This document shows, in pieces, positions 49,585 through 57,647 of a DNA stretch of 64,000 nucleotides. This stretch comes from Candidatus Fibrimonadaceae bacterium (GTDB taxonomy: Bacteria; Fibrobacterota; Fibrobacteria; Fibrobacterales; Fibrobacteraceae). Within the stretch, counting starts at the first letter, position 1. The number at the start of each line of letters is the position of its first letter. The translations under genes were made by a program, and so were the position numbers. The stretch is from NCBI GenBank assembly GCA_031281275.1, contig JAITFP010000043.1:1-64000 (forward strand). The letters are read 5' to 3'. The notes beneath the pieces are model-generated. The model worked only from the letters and a program-made list of their open reading frames with translations. It was not told the DNA's origin and made no database searches.

Positions 49585-49786
49585 CCATTGCATTTTAACC
49601 TTCCTTAAAACGCAACACTATTAATATACATTATTTTTCACCTCCGTGACCATTTTTAAGCCACTTTTGTCAATTTTTTGTCATTTTTCGCCTACTTTTG
49701 TCAAAATTATGTCGTTTTCTGCAAAAAAATCAGCTTGTTTGTAAGGGCAAAAACGTTGCATTTAAAGGAACCTTAAAATGCAATGC
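49585..49786. repeat. 32-base inverted repeats enclosing 138 AT-rich bases upstream of the pilin gene
   Basis: The reverse complement of 49585-49616 and the copy at 49755-49786 agree at 27 of 32 positions by my alignment. Each copy is itself nearly palindromic: TTGCATTTAAAGG then AA then CCTTAAAATGCAA. It could be a small MITE-like element or a pair of operators; no target-site duplication is visible. Confidence 0.6.
49665..49714 (+). repeat. Tandem TTTTGTCAA-type boxes
   Basis: TTTTGTCAA (49665), TTTTGTCAT (49676), TTTTGTCAA (49696) and the weaker TTATGTCG (49707) lie between the two inverted repeats. They are likely binding sites or a repeat expansion. Confidence 0.45.
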
Positions 49787-49839
49787 GGGAATGCCGAAAA
49801 CCGTGGAAAAGAGTAGGCTCGTTCAATATGGAGGACTTT

Positions 49840-50367
49840 ATGTCTACTCAAAAACTTAAAAAAGGGTTCACCCTTATCGAGCTGATGGTTGTTATTGTGA
49901 TCATCGGTATTCTCGCCGCAATAGCCATTCCAAAGCTGTTCGGTATGACCGCAAAAGCAAAAGCCAGCGAAGTTGGTCCCGCAGTTGGCACTTGGAGCAA
50001 GTTGGAACAAGCATTTGTTACGGAAAACGGTGTAGCTGGAAGTTTTAGGGCTATTGGCTATACTCCGCCCGGAGACACCGTTGTTGGCAAAAAAAGTGAG
50101 GAAAGTAAAACATCAAATTTTTATTATGAATCTACTACTGCTGGGGACGGAGTAGCTTACTCGAATGATACCACCAAAATATCAACTTGGCAAGCAAAAA
50201 ATCTAGTTCCTCTAAATAATTGTACCAAAGATAGTGTATGGCTAGCTAATTTCAATAGGGATAGTATAAAAGCAACTACAATAAAAATTAGTGGTGGTGA
50301 TGTCAAGGGCAAAGTCGCTGTCGGTAATTGCGGTTCTTTAACTCCGCAGTTCGGTTATTTGAGATAA
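49840..50367 (+). CDS. Type IV pilin-like protein
   Basis: This 175-residue prepilin has a short basic leader MSTQKLKKG and the prepilin peptidase site G-FTLIELMVVIVIIGILAA with Glu5 of the mature protein. It is a class III/type IVa N-terminal methylation signal. The remaining soluble domain has two Cys (NNCTKDS, VGNCGSL) that could form a C-terminal disulfide loop, as in many pilins. The ORF track starts 19 codons earlier, within the right inverted repeat. ATG 49840 follows GGAGGA and gives the standard leader. The product may be the major pilin used for surface adhesion or twitching. No assembly genes are adjacent. Confidence 0.88.
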   Translation: MSTQKLKKGFTLIELMVVIVIIGILAAIAIPKLFGMTAKAKASEVGPAVGTWSKLEQAFVTENGVAGSFRAIGYTPPGDTVVGKKSEESKTSNFYYESTTAGDGVAYSNDTTKISTWQAKNLVPLNNCTKDSVWLANFNRDSIKATTIKISGGDVKGKVAVGNCGSLTPQFGYLR

Positions 50368-50592
50368 ATAAAAAGACCAAACAGTCTTAACTAAGCACAC
50401 AATGGTTTCCTTATTACTCCATTGCCCTGCCTAGCCAAAAGCTGCTTGGTGTCCCTGTGCAAGCAGGGATGCAACCCGCCTTCCTTTAGCCCAATATGTT
50501 AACACCTTATGCAGTTCTTCTGCACAAGCGTTGGGGATTGGCAGGTCGGGTTGCCAATTTTGCGTTTTTACTATATTTAAGACCAAGGAGCA
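50368..50592 (+). other. 225-base region between the pilin and rsmI genes with several hairpins
   Basis: No gene is visible. Possible RNA stems are AAGAC/GTCTT just after the pilin stop, and CTGCTT/AAGCAG enclosing CCCTG/CAGGG (about 50430-50470). A terminator-like stem ATTGGCA/TGCCAAT (50537-50558) is followed by a T-rich run. A TTTTACTATATT box (50566-50577) precedes rsmI. It may be the pilin 3' untranslated region or a small RNA. Confidence 0.4.
50537..50569 (+). terminator. Terminator-like hairpin upstream of rsmI
   Basis: A 7-base stem ATTGGCA/TGCCAAT with an 8-base loop is followed by TTTGCGTTTTT. The T-run is interrupted, so efficiency is uncertain. Confidence 0.45.
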
Positions 50593-51276
50593 ATGAACAC
50601 GCTTTATATAGTGAGTACGCCTATAGGCAATTTGGAAGATATAACATTCAGAGCGGTGCGTATTTTAAAGGAAGTTTCGCTTATTTTGGCAGAAGATACG
50701 CGGCATAGTCGGGTTTTGCTTGAACATTATGGAATACCTACTAAAATGGAAAGCTATCACGATTTTAACAAGGAACAGGTTACGCCAAAATATATTGAAT
50801 ATTTGAAAAAAGACGGAGATATAGCCCTTGTGAGCGATGCTGGAACACCTGGAATTGCAGATCCGGCGTTTAATTTGGTGAGAGCTTGCAGGGTAGAGCA
50901 TATTCCAGTTAGAGCGGTGCCTGGGGCAAATGCCCTATTAACAGCTCTGGTTGCAAGTGGATTTGCAACAGACAGATTTCGCTTTGAAAATTTTTCGCCC
51001 AAAAAAAGCGCCCAAAGGGAGCATTTGCTGCAAAAATTGAAAAACGATGGAAACAGCACCCTTATATTTTATGCTAGTCCGCACAATCTTGTGAAATTTT
51101 TGGGAGAAATAAAAAAAGTTTACGGCGAAGTAAATGTAGCCTTAATGCGAGAACTAACAAAAAAATTTGAAGAACACCTAACAGGCACCCCCACCGAACT
51201 CCTAGAACACTACAAAAACCGTACCCCAAAAGGCGAGTTCGTCTTACTAATAGACAAGGTGGAAAATGAAAAATAA
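50593..51276 (+). CDS. rsmI: 16S rRNA (cytidine-1402-2'-O)-methyltransferase (RsmI)
   Basis: This 227-residue tetrapyrrole-methylase-fold enzyme methylates C1402 in the ribosomal decoding centre. It has the diagnostic motifs LYIVSTPIGNLEDITFRA, ILAEDTRHSRVLLEHY, VSDAGTPGIADPAF, VRAVPGANALLTALVASG and LIFYASPHNLVKFL, then ALMRELTKKFEE. The length is slightly short (about 280 is common) because the C-terminal helical domain is reduced. A ribosome site AAGGAG lies just upstream and a TTTTACTATATT box 16 bases before the ATG. The last 11 bases overlap the next gene. Confidence 0.93.
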   Translation: MNTLYIVSTPIGNLEDITFRAVRILKEVSLILAEDTRHSRVLLEHYGIPTKMESYHDFNKEQVTPKYIEYLKKDGDIALVSDAGTPGIADPAFNLVRACRVEHIPVRAVPGANALLTALVASGFATDRFRFENFSPKKSAQREHLLQKLKNDGNSTLIFYASPHNLVKFLGEIKKVYGEVNVALMRELTKKFEEHLTGTPTELLEHYKNRTPKGEFVLLIDKVENEK

Positions 51277-53059
51277 CTATACCATTCTGTTAATCCTGTT
51301 AATTCTGGCCATTCTGGTTCAGACATGTGCCTCCGTGGCTCCGCCCTCTGGAGGTCCCGAAGACAAATTGCCACCCAGAGTTAGCGGCTCAACGCTTGCT
51401 CTAAATTCCGTAAATCAAAGCGTGAATTTGGATTTAACACTGCAATTTGATGAGTGGATAGTTCAAAAACCGCCAAATGGAGCGGTTGCAATTTCGCCTC
51501 CTATTTCTGGCAAGCTGCGTATAGAAGCAAATGGCGACAAGTTGCGCATTTATTCCACCGAACCTTTGGATTCCAACACAACCTATAACCTAACAGTTAC
51601 AAATGCCATAAGAGATTTGCAGGGTAATCCGTTGGAAAAGCCATTCCAAATTTTGTTTTCAACCGGAAGTTTCTTGGATAGCCTCAAAGCGAATTTTTCT
51701 GTGCTGCTCCAAGATTCTTTGATTAAGAAAAAGAAATTCCCCGTTGTTGCTTTTTATCCCTTTGGCGCAGCTCGCTTGCACAAAGGTTATTTGGAGAAAT
51801 TCAGGGATTCAACCTTAAAAGCAGAAGCCGATACCATTCCGCGTATCATAAAAGAGATTCCCCTATATATTGCTCAAACAGATAGCCTTGGAAACGGAGT
51901 TTTACAGGGAATGCAAGCCGGTTCGTATTTAGCCGTAGCCTTTTTAGACGAAAACAACAATCAAAAATTAGATGCGGCAAGTGAAATTGCAGGCATTGCA
52001 GATTTTCCGTTTAAATTAACCGAACCAAAAAAAGGTAAAACTATGCCATTGCTTAAGTTTTCTCTTGGAGATTTAGATACATCTTCGTTTAGTTTGGAAG
52101 CTGTTAGTCAAAGAGGAAATAGGGAAATTGAGTTTTCATTTTCCAGAAATACAGTTTTAGATTCTCTGTTTAAAGAAAAAAACAATTGTTTTGTTTTAAG
52201 CGGCAAAGATACTATTTTCCCCTCTGATTTTTATGTTGAAGCAAACAGCCAAAACACCGTGTTTTTAATTGATAACTTAAAAAATGATTCGCTTTACACA
52301 GCGCGTTGCCTTTATGCGAAAGATTCTCTTGGAAGGCAATTGGACACTGCGCAGAGTTCTACAAAATTCAAGTTTAAAAAAATCCCAGAAAAAGAAATTA
52401 CGCCCACATTTATTTCCAAAATGGAACCGGCAAAAGGAGCTTCTGATGTTTTGCCAGATTTGCCCATAAGACTGTATTACAACCATCCAATTTCAGCAGA
52501 TAGTTTGAAATTTCGCCTTTATGTAAATGAAGATAGCGTTAAAATTGAGGTGAAACAACTTGATGCTGCTAATCTGGAAATTTTGGCAGATACCGCTTGG
52601 GGAACAGATTCAAAAATCAAGTTTGTGCAGGTGGAAAAGGATTCTGTTGTTGATACCTTGTTCAAGGAAAAAATTTTGACCCAATTCAACACTATTTCAA
52701 AATTGAAAATGGCCTCTTTGAAAGGGGAAATACCGGGTGGCGATGATGAGACGGTGGTTGTTTTGCAAGAAATAATAGGTGCAGCCAAATCAAAACACTC
52801 CAGGCACTCTAGGTCTTTGGGCAGGCAGTGGCAGACAAGGTGCGATGATTCGGGGAATTTTGAAATAAAAGGTTTGCTGGAAGGTATTTATAACCTGCTT
52901 TATTTTAGAGATTTTAATGGGGATGGACGTCTGACTGCTGGTTCAATTTACCCGCTCAAAGCCGGAGAGCCTTGGGCAAGCCCTGAAGAAGACCTTGTGC
53001 TCCCACATGGCGATGACAATTTTTTAAAGGATTTGCTCAAAGAATTGCCGGAATTGTAG
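51266..53059 (+). CDS. Ig-like (SbsA/Big_5) domain lipoprotein with a repeat-derived signal peptide
   Basis: This 597-residue envelope protein belongs to the family starting CASVAPPSGGPEDKLPPRV, common in Bacteroidetes-related bacteria. An N-terminal Ig-like domain (VNLDLTLQFDEWIVQ, LRIYSTEPLDSNTTYNLTV) follows, then a carboxypeptidase-regulatory-like segment (GVLQGMQAGSYLAVAFLDEN). A second Ig-like domain (PIRLYYNHPISADSLKFRLY) and a C-terminal SdrD-like segment (YNLLYFRDFNGDGRL) complete it. The signal ILLILLILAILVQTC has Thr before the Cys, an unusual lipobox, and is encoded by a dispersed genomic repeat. It overlaps rsmI by 11 bases. The function is unknown. Confidence 0.75.
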   Translation: MKNNYTILLILLILAILVQTCASVAPPSGGPEDKLPPRVSGSTLALNSVNQSVNLDLTLQFDEWIVQKPPNGAVAISPPISGKLRIEANGDKLRIYSTEPLDSNTTYNLTVTNAIRDLQGNPLEKPFQILFSTGSFLDSLKANFSVLLQDSLIKKKKFPVVAFYPFGAARLHKGYLEKFRDSTLKAEADTIPRIIKEIPLYIAQTDSLGNGVLQGMQAGSYLAVAFLDENNNQKLDAASEIAGIADFPFKLTEPKKGKTMPLLKFSLGDLDTSSFSLEAVSQRGNREIEFSFSRNTVLDSLFKEKNNCFVLSGKDTIFPSDFYVEANSQNTVFLIDNLKNDSLYTARCLYAKDSLGRQLDTAQSSTKFKFKKIPEKEITPTFISKMEPAKGASDVLPDLPIRLYYNHPISADSLKFRLYVNEDSVKIEVKQLDAANLEILADTAWGTDSKIKFVQVEKDSVVDTLFKEKILTQFNTISKLKMASLKGEIPGGDDETVVVLQEIIGAAKSKHSRHSRSLGRQWQTRCDDSGNFEIKGLLEGIYNLLYFRDFNGDGRLTAGSIYPLKAGEPWASPEEDLVLPHGDDNFLKDLLKELPEL

Positions 53060-53105
53060 GGTACCCCCGAAATTCTTTCTAAAACTTGGCACAAATTTTG
53101 CATAT

Positions 53106-53711
53106 ATGTTCTGTATGGATATACGTGCTAGAGATTTAATAGGCGTGGGCATTGCATCGTTGCTGCTTTTTCCGGTGATTTTCTTTGCCGTGTTGCTTGC
53201 TAGCGGTATGGCGAGGCTGGAAGTGGGTGCTTTGAATGTGGAAGTCAAAAAGATGATTGCCGGCTATTTGGAAAGGAATTCGCCCGACCAAGAAGCACAA
53301 GACTTGGAACAGAGCAAACTTTACGAGGCAAATCGCAAATTGGCTGCGGAATTAGAGGAAAAACAGCTACAATTAAAGGAAGAACTCTCCCGTTTGGAGC
53401 TTTTAAAGCTGGAAACTAGCCAAAATTTGGCAAAAATGAGCCAAGATAGAGAAGAAATAAACAAAAAAGTAGGGGAGTCTGATGTTCTCACCAATCAAAA
53501 AATTGAAGAATTGGCACAGGTTTATGCTGCTATGAAACCGGTTGAGGCAGCACCTATTTTAATGAATTTAGATGATAATTCCGTTGCGCGCATATTGAAA
53601 AAGATTCCAGATTCACGCTCGCAGGGTAAACTTTTGGCAGCAATAGGAGCTCTTAACTCTAAAAGGGCTGCTTCGGTTACAAAAATTTTAGGTTGGAAGG
53701 ACAAATTATGA
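53106..53711 (+). CDS. motE: MotE/MgtE-N-like flagellar protein
   Basis: This 201-residue protein has one N-terminal membrane helix (GIASLLLFPVIFFAVLLASG) and a long periplasmic coiled coil (residues 60-130, LEEKQLQLKEELSRLELLK). A C-terminal FliG/MgtE-N-like repeat (YAAMKPVEAAPILMNLDDN, VARILKKIPDSRSQGKLL) ends it. This is the architecture of MotE, a chaperone for the stator protein MotC in other flagellated bacteria. It sits directly before fliK and flgD, overlapping fliK by 4 bases. The start at 53106 or 53115 is equally possible; neither has a clear ribosome site. Confidence 0.72.
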   Translation: MFCMDIRARDLIGVGIASLLLFPVIFFAVLLASGMARLEVGALNVEVKKMIAGYLERNSPDQEAQDLEQSKLYEANRKLAAELEEKQLQLKEELSRLELLKLETSQNLAKMSQDREEINKKVGESDVLTNQKIEELAQVYAAMKPVEAAPILMNLDDNSVARILKKIPDSRSQGKLLAAIGALNSKRAASVTKILGWKDKL

Positions 53712-55879
53712 ATAGCGTTTCTATAATACCGGCTCCTGTTGCGGCTCAAATTTCGGGTCCAGGTTCTTTTTTTGGCTCTTGCCAAATTGCTTCTGGCAAT
53801 TTTGAAGACATATTAAGTGCTATGTCTGGAGACATTATAAATAATGTTATACCAGATGTTATGTCTGAGTTTCCAGCAATAAGCAGTGATTCAGAAAATT
53901 TAGTGGAACAGCCTGTGCCCTTAGATTTTACTTTTCAGGATTTTGACAAAAGCGAAGTGTTAATGCAATTGCAGCAAATACTCGGTGAAGATGCTGGGAC
54001 AGAGGCTTATGAGCGCATAGTAAATTTACTTGAAAAAGGCACCCTTTCTGTGCATGCAGATACCCTTGATTTGGATAAGAATGCTTTTGAAAAATTAACG
54101 GTATCTCTTCTGGAAAGGCTTGATATAGCAATAAAACAGATAACAAAAGCCCCAGTTGATGAGCAAGACAGAGATTTGCAAGTCAGTGATGTGCGAGAAT
54201 ATGAAAATAAAGATAATTTAGACAGGGAAAAATTTTTGAATTTGATAACGGATTTATTGAAGACTGGAATGATAACCCCGCAAGAATATGAAACTGCTTT
54301 GAAAAATCCCGAAGAATCTTCTTTGCCAGAACTTTTTGGAGAGCTTAAAAAAGAAGCGGTGAAATTGATTGAAAAACTTGAAAATGTTGAAGAAATTGAC
54401 CCAGAACGGATTGTTCTGTACTCGCCTATAGAAGAACCAAGTCAAATTGAGCAACCAAGTAAAGTTGAGCAGCCAAAGCAAGCAGAGCAACCGAAACAAG
54501 TAGAACCGCAAAGGCAAGGTGAGCAACCTAGGCAAACGGAACAATTCTGGCGAGCAGAACGACCTGTTCAGGTTAAAGAACCAAGCCAAGTTGAACGTAC
54601 CGAGCAAATTGAACAACCCAAACAGCCAAGGCAGGTAGAACAACCTAGGCAAACTGAACAACCCATTAGAACGGAACTATACAGCCAAGTTGAACATACC
54701 GAGCAAACTGAACAACCCAAACAGCCAAGGCATATAGAACAACCTTGGCAAACTGAAGTTTTCAGGCAGGTAGAAAAATTTTCGCAAGCCGAACAACCAC
54801 AACCCAAACAAGCTGAGCAACCCATATCTGCAGAGTCTATGGAACAACCAAGGCAGGTTGTGCAAACCGAACAAAATGAACCATTGCTAGAAGAACTGCG
54901 CGTTATTAGCATGGAAATGGAAACGGGAATTCAGCCTAAAGATAAGGCTAAATTTCACGAACTGATAAATAACTTGCTGGAAAAAGGCTTGATAAATGAA
55001 CAAGATTTGAAAAATATTGTAAAAATTCCCGCAATAGATGATGAGAGCAGTTCTCCAATTGAGCCAATTTCTAAAAGCGAGAAAAACGATGCTGAAAAAA
55101 CAGAACCTGTTTTTATTAAGAGTAATGTTTTGGAAAAAATTTGGACAAATTTTGAAAGCGAAAATAAAGTTGAAAAAGAAAACATATTTTCGAAAATCAA
55201 AGAAATTGTTGAGTCAAAAAGCATAAGTACGAGTACAAGTACGAGTACGAGTACAAATACAAGCGCAATCGCAAGCGGCGAGAAGATAGATTTTAAACAT
55301 GCAAAGGTAGAAGTTGAAGTTCGTGCTGTTTGGGAAGCTGGCGATTTAAAGATAGAAACGGTTAATCCAAAAACAGGTGAAAAACTGCAAAGCATTCCCG
55401 TGGCAAATTCGCACAGAATGCAAGAGAGAATACATGAATTTGAAGTTGTTCGCCAAGTTGTATCGCAAGCGAAGTTTATAACAACTCCCACAGGAGAACA
55501 AAAACTTACAATGCAGCTCCGTCCTGAGCATTTGGGGCAAATGAATTTACGCATTGTTTTGAATAACGGAGAAATGCAAATTCACGCACGTGTTGAAAGC
55601 ATAACGGCTCAGGCAGCATTAGAAAGCCATATTGGGCTTTTGCGCGAGGGTTTGGAAAAGCAGGGAATAAATTTAGAGAGGCTGGAAGTTTCTGTTGAGC
55701 AAAGAGACAGGCAAGATGCTTTTTCTTTGGCAGAGAAACATGAACAGCACGAAAGACATGGCAATGGCAAGCACCACCATCGCAACAAAGAAATGCACTT
55801 GGCGGTTTCGGTAAAAAAAGATGTAGATTCCGATACGGGCAGGCGACTGGGTTACAACACAATGGAATATTTAGCATAA
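53708..55879 (+). CDS. fliK: Flagellar hook-length control protein (FliK)
   Basis: FliK measures the flagellar hook and switches the export gate to filament substrates. The protein has 723 residues from ATG 53708 (ORF-track TTG start 5 codons upstream rejected; GGAAGGA precedes the ATG). The conserved C-terminal domain is clear: KLTMQLRPEHLGQMNLRIVL, MQIHARVESITAQAALESHI and LREGLEKQGINLERLEVSV. The N-terminal two-thirds is a low-complexity ruler, including a Glu/Gln/Pro repeat (EQPKQAEQPKQVE, about residues 245-395) and a Ser-Thr run. This is longer than the usual 400-600 residues. It is co-translated with motE and precedes flgD. Confidence 0.88.
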   Translation: MNSVSIIPAPVAAQISGPGSFFGSCQIASGNFEDILSAMSGDIINNVIPDVMSEFPAISSDSENLVEQPVPLDFTFQDFDKSEVLMQLQQILGEDAGTEAYERIVNLLEKGTLSVHADTLDLDKNAFEKLTVSLLERLDIAIKQITKAPVDEQDRDLQVSDVREYENKDNLDREKFLNLITDLLKTGMITPQEYETALKNPEESSLPELFGELKKEAVKLIEKLENVEEIDPERIVLYSPIEEPSQIEQPSKVEQPKQAEQPKQVEPQRQGEQPRQTEQFWRAERPVQVKEPSQVERTEQIEQPKQPRQVEQPRQTEQPIRTELYSQVEHTEQTEQPKQPRHIEQPWQTEVFRQVEKFSQAEQPQPKQAEQPISAESMEQPRQVVQTEQNEPLLEELRVISMEMETGIQPKDKAKFHELINNLLEKGLINEQDLKNIVKIPAIDDESSSPIEPISKSEKNDAEKTEPVFIKSNVLEKIWTNFESENKVEKENIFSKIKEIVESKSISTSTSTSTSTNTSAIASGEKIDFKHAKVEVEVRAVWEAGDLKIETVNPKTGEKLQSIPVANSHRMQERIHEFEVVRQVVSQAKFITTPTGEQKLTMQLRPEHLGQMNLRIVLNNGEMQIHARVESITAQAALESHIGLLREGLEKQGINLERLEVSVEQRDRQDAFSLAEKHEQHERHGNGKHHHRNKEMHLAVSVKKDVDSDTGRRLGYNTMEYLA
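54421..54870 (+). repeat. Degenerate EQPKQ-type coding repeat in fliK
   Basis: About 25 imperfect units of roughly 15-18 bases encode variants of (V/A)EQP(K/R)Q. Many units have diverged, so this is an old expansion of the ruler region. Confidence 0.7.
55225..55262 (+). repeat. Six-base AGTACR tandem repeat in fliK
   Basis: About six AGTACG/AGTACA units encode alternating Ser-Thr. The period is a multiple of three, so copy-number change would lengthen FliK without frameshift. Confidence 0.8.
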
Positions 55880-55888
55880 GGAGGCTTT

Positions 55889-56968
55889 ATGGCTGCTGTT
55901 ACTGGTTACAATAGTTTATTTGACCTTGAGCACAAACCGGAGGTTCGCAAGGTATCTGCTTCTGCCTCTGGCGGCGAGAAAGTTGTTAGCGAAGGAGACA
56001 CCAAGCTATTTAAAGCCTCAAAAGATGAGATGGGCAAAGATTCGTTTTTGAATTTGCTCGTTGCACAGTTAAAATATCAAGACCCACTTAATCCAGCAGA
56101 AGATACTCAGTTTGTTTCGCAGCTCGCTCAATTCTCGCAGCTTGAATTCACGCAAAATTCTACGCAGGCAATTTCTACCCTCGCGAGCAGTATGCAGGCA
56201 TTTATGGAAATGCAGACTTTACAGGCACAGAGCATAACCAACGCCAGTGCAACTCCGCTTTTAGGCAAGGATGTTCGTGTTATGGAAGCTGCTTTTGACT
56301 ATAAAAGCGGTGGAAGGGAATTTAATATTCATTTGCTTGAAGGAAATAAAACTGGAACTGTTGTGATTAAAGATAAAGAAGGAAAAACTGTTGCTGAATT
56401 AGAAGTTGGAGTTGAAAGCAGCAAAGGTGGCGATGCAAAGATAAAATGGGATGGCAAAGACACGGAAACCAAGAATGCCGTACTAGCGGGCCAATACTCC
56501 GTTGAAGTTTTTGATGCCTCTGGCATGAAAAACGCAGGTTATGCTTATCAAGATGGCACGGTGAGCGGAGTTAGCTTTAGCTCAAGCGGAGCTGGTTTAA
56601 CTATAGGCGGACTGCAATACGGGCTTGGATATTTGGTAAGCGTGGAAGAAGATTCCAAAAAGGCGAGCGGTGCTTCAAGTAATCCTGATCATAAGATATC
56701 TGATGATGTTATGAAGAAAATAGCGAGCATTATGAAATCCAAAGACGAGAAAGATGCAATAGTGAATATAGCTAAAGCTCTTGGTTGGAAAGACATAGAT
56801 GCAGACGGAGATCCTTTGGATTACGAAGGAGTGAACGAGATTGTTGAGATTCTGAACAAGCCCGAAATAAAAGACGAAGAGATGATAAAGAAGCTAGCCG
56901 AACTTCTTGGAAAAGAAGATGAAGATTTTGCAGAGATGTTAAAGAAGGTAAAGAATATTTTGGGTTAA
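55889..56968 (+). CDS. flgD: Flagellar hook-capping protein FlgD
   Basis: FlgD caps the growing hook so that hook subunits polymerise. The N-terminal scaffold motif is typical (MGKDSFLNLLVAQLKYQDPL, NPAEDTQFVSQLAQFSQLE). A FlgD Ig-like/Tudor region follows (FNIHLLEGNKTGTVVIKDK, DAKIKWDGKDTETKNAVLAG). The 359-residue protein has an extra C-terminal acidic and lysine-rich helical region of about 100 residues (DDVMKKIASIMKSKDEKD, EMIKKLAELLGKEDEDF) not usual for FlgD. AGGAGG precedes the ATG, 9 bases after fliK. Together with motE and fliK it shows the organism is, or recently was, flagellated. Confidence 0.9.
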   Translation: MAAVTGYNSLFDLEHKPEVRKVSASASGGEKVVSEGDTKLFKASKDEMGKDSFLNLLVAQLKYQDPLNPAEDTQFVSQLAQFSQLEFTQNSTQAISTLASSMQAFMEMQTLQAQSITNASATPLLGKDVRVMEAAFDYKSGGREFNIHLLEGNKTGTVVIKDKEGKTVAELEVGVESSKGGDAKIKWDGKDTETKNAVLAGQYSVEVFDASGMKNAGYAYQDGTVSGVSFSSSGAGLTIGGLQYGLGYLVSVEEDSKKASGASSNPDHKISDDVMKKIASIMKSKDEKDAIVNIAKALGWKDIDADGDPLDYEGVNEIVEILNKPEIKDEEMIKKLAELLGKEDEDFAEMLKKVKNILG

Positions 56969-56972
56969 AAAA

Positions 56973-57647
56973 GTGCATCCGCTGCTTTCGCTATGCAATA
57001 AATCTTCGCTTTGGATTTATGAGAATTTGACGAAAATTCTCAGAACCCACGAAGAAGGCGGAAACACATGTTTTGGATTGACAATGCGTTTGCATGGTGA
57101 ACTTGTGAAATTGGGATATTCTCCCAAACTTTTGCTCGGTCATAAAAAACACATAAAAAATGCGCATTGCGCACTTAGCATTGTTGATAATGGAGTTGAG
57201 CTTTTTTTAGACCCAGGATATTTGATTTTTGACCCCCTGCCCATACCACCAAATATTCCGCAGCAAAACAAGGCTACATTTCCCTTGCAACCAAACTGGG
57301 TACGTCTTGAAAGAGATGGCGAAAATCTCTGCCTTTGGACAGGTGTTGCAAACGAGGCGGCAAAATTCCGTTTTTACTTTCCGCTCAAAGGCTGCTCAAT
57401 GGAAGAATTCAACGTAGCGTGGGAAGAGAGCTACACGGGTGAATCGATGAAATATTTGGTATTCAACAAACTGGATAGAAAAACTGCAACTCAATATTAT
57501 TACCAAAATGGAAAACTTTTGATAAGAACTCCAACTGGTTCAACTCAGAGAAAACTTGAGAGAAAGGATAAGATAGAAGTTTTATCGGGTATGTTTGAGT
57601 TGGATAGAGGGTTGTTGGAGGAGCATTTTTCTACATTAGACCCATGA
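56973..57647 (+). CDS. Arylamine N-acetyltransferase/transglutaminase-like protein
   Basis: This 224-residue protein has a Cys-His-Asp order resembling the arylamine N-acetyltransferase fold. The Cys motif is GGNTCFGLTMRLHGELVKLG, His is in NAHCALSIVDNG and Asp in ELFLDPGYLIFDP, each at the expected spacing. It lacks the classical RGGYCFE sequence, so it is a divergent relative and its acyl donor is unknown. The start is GTG at 56973, five bases after the flgD stop, with no strong ribosome site. It overlaps the YhhQ gene by 4 bases, so the flagellar transcript may continue through it. Confidence 0.55.
   Translation: MHPLLSLCNKSSLWIYENLTKILRTHEEGGNTCFGLTMRLHGELVKLGYSPKLLLGHKKHIKNAHCALSIVDNGVELFLDPGYLIFDPLPIPPNIPQQNKATFPLQPNWVRLERDGENLCLWTGVANEAAKFRFYFPLKGCSMEEFNVAWEESYTGESMKYLVFNKLDRKTATQYYYQNGKLLIRTPTGSTQRKLERKDKIEVLSGMFELDRGLLEEHFSTLDP
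57626..57637 (+). promoter_or_regulatory. TTTTTCTACATT box before the YhhQ transporter gene
   Basis: The recurring box lies inside the end of the NAT-like gene, 6 bases before the ATG at 57644. Confidence 0.35.

Noticed and set aside
54254-54912. Cys- and Leu-rich minus-strand frames within fliK
   Set aside because: Antisense readings of the EQPKQ repeat; the repetitive sequence keeps the opposite strand open.
55225-55262. AGTACR repeat as a phase-variation switch of fliK
   Set aside because: The unit is six bases, so gain or loss stays in frame and cannot turn the gene off; length modulation only.
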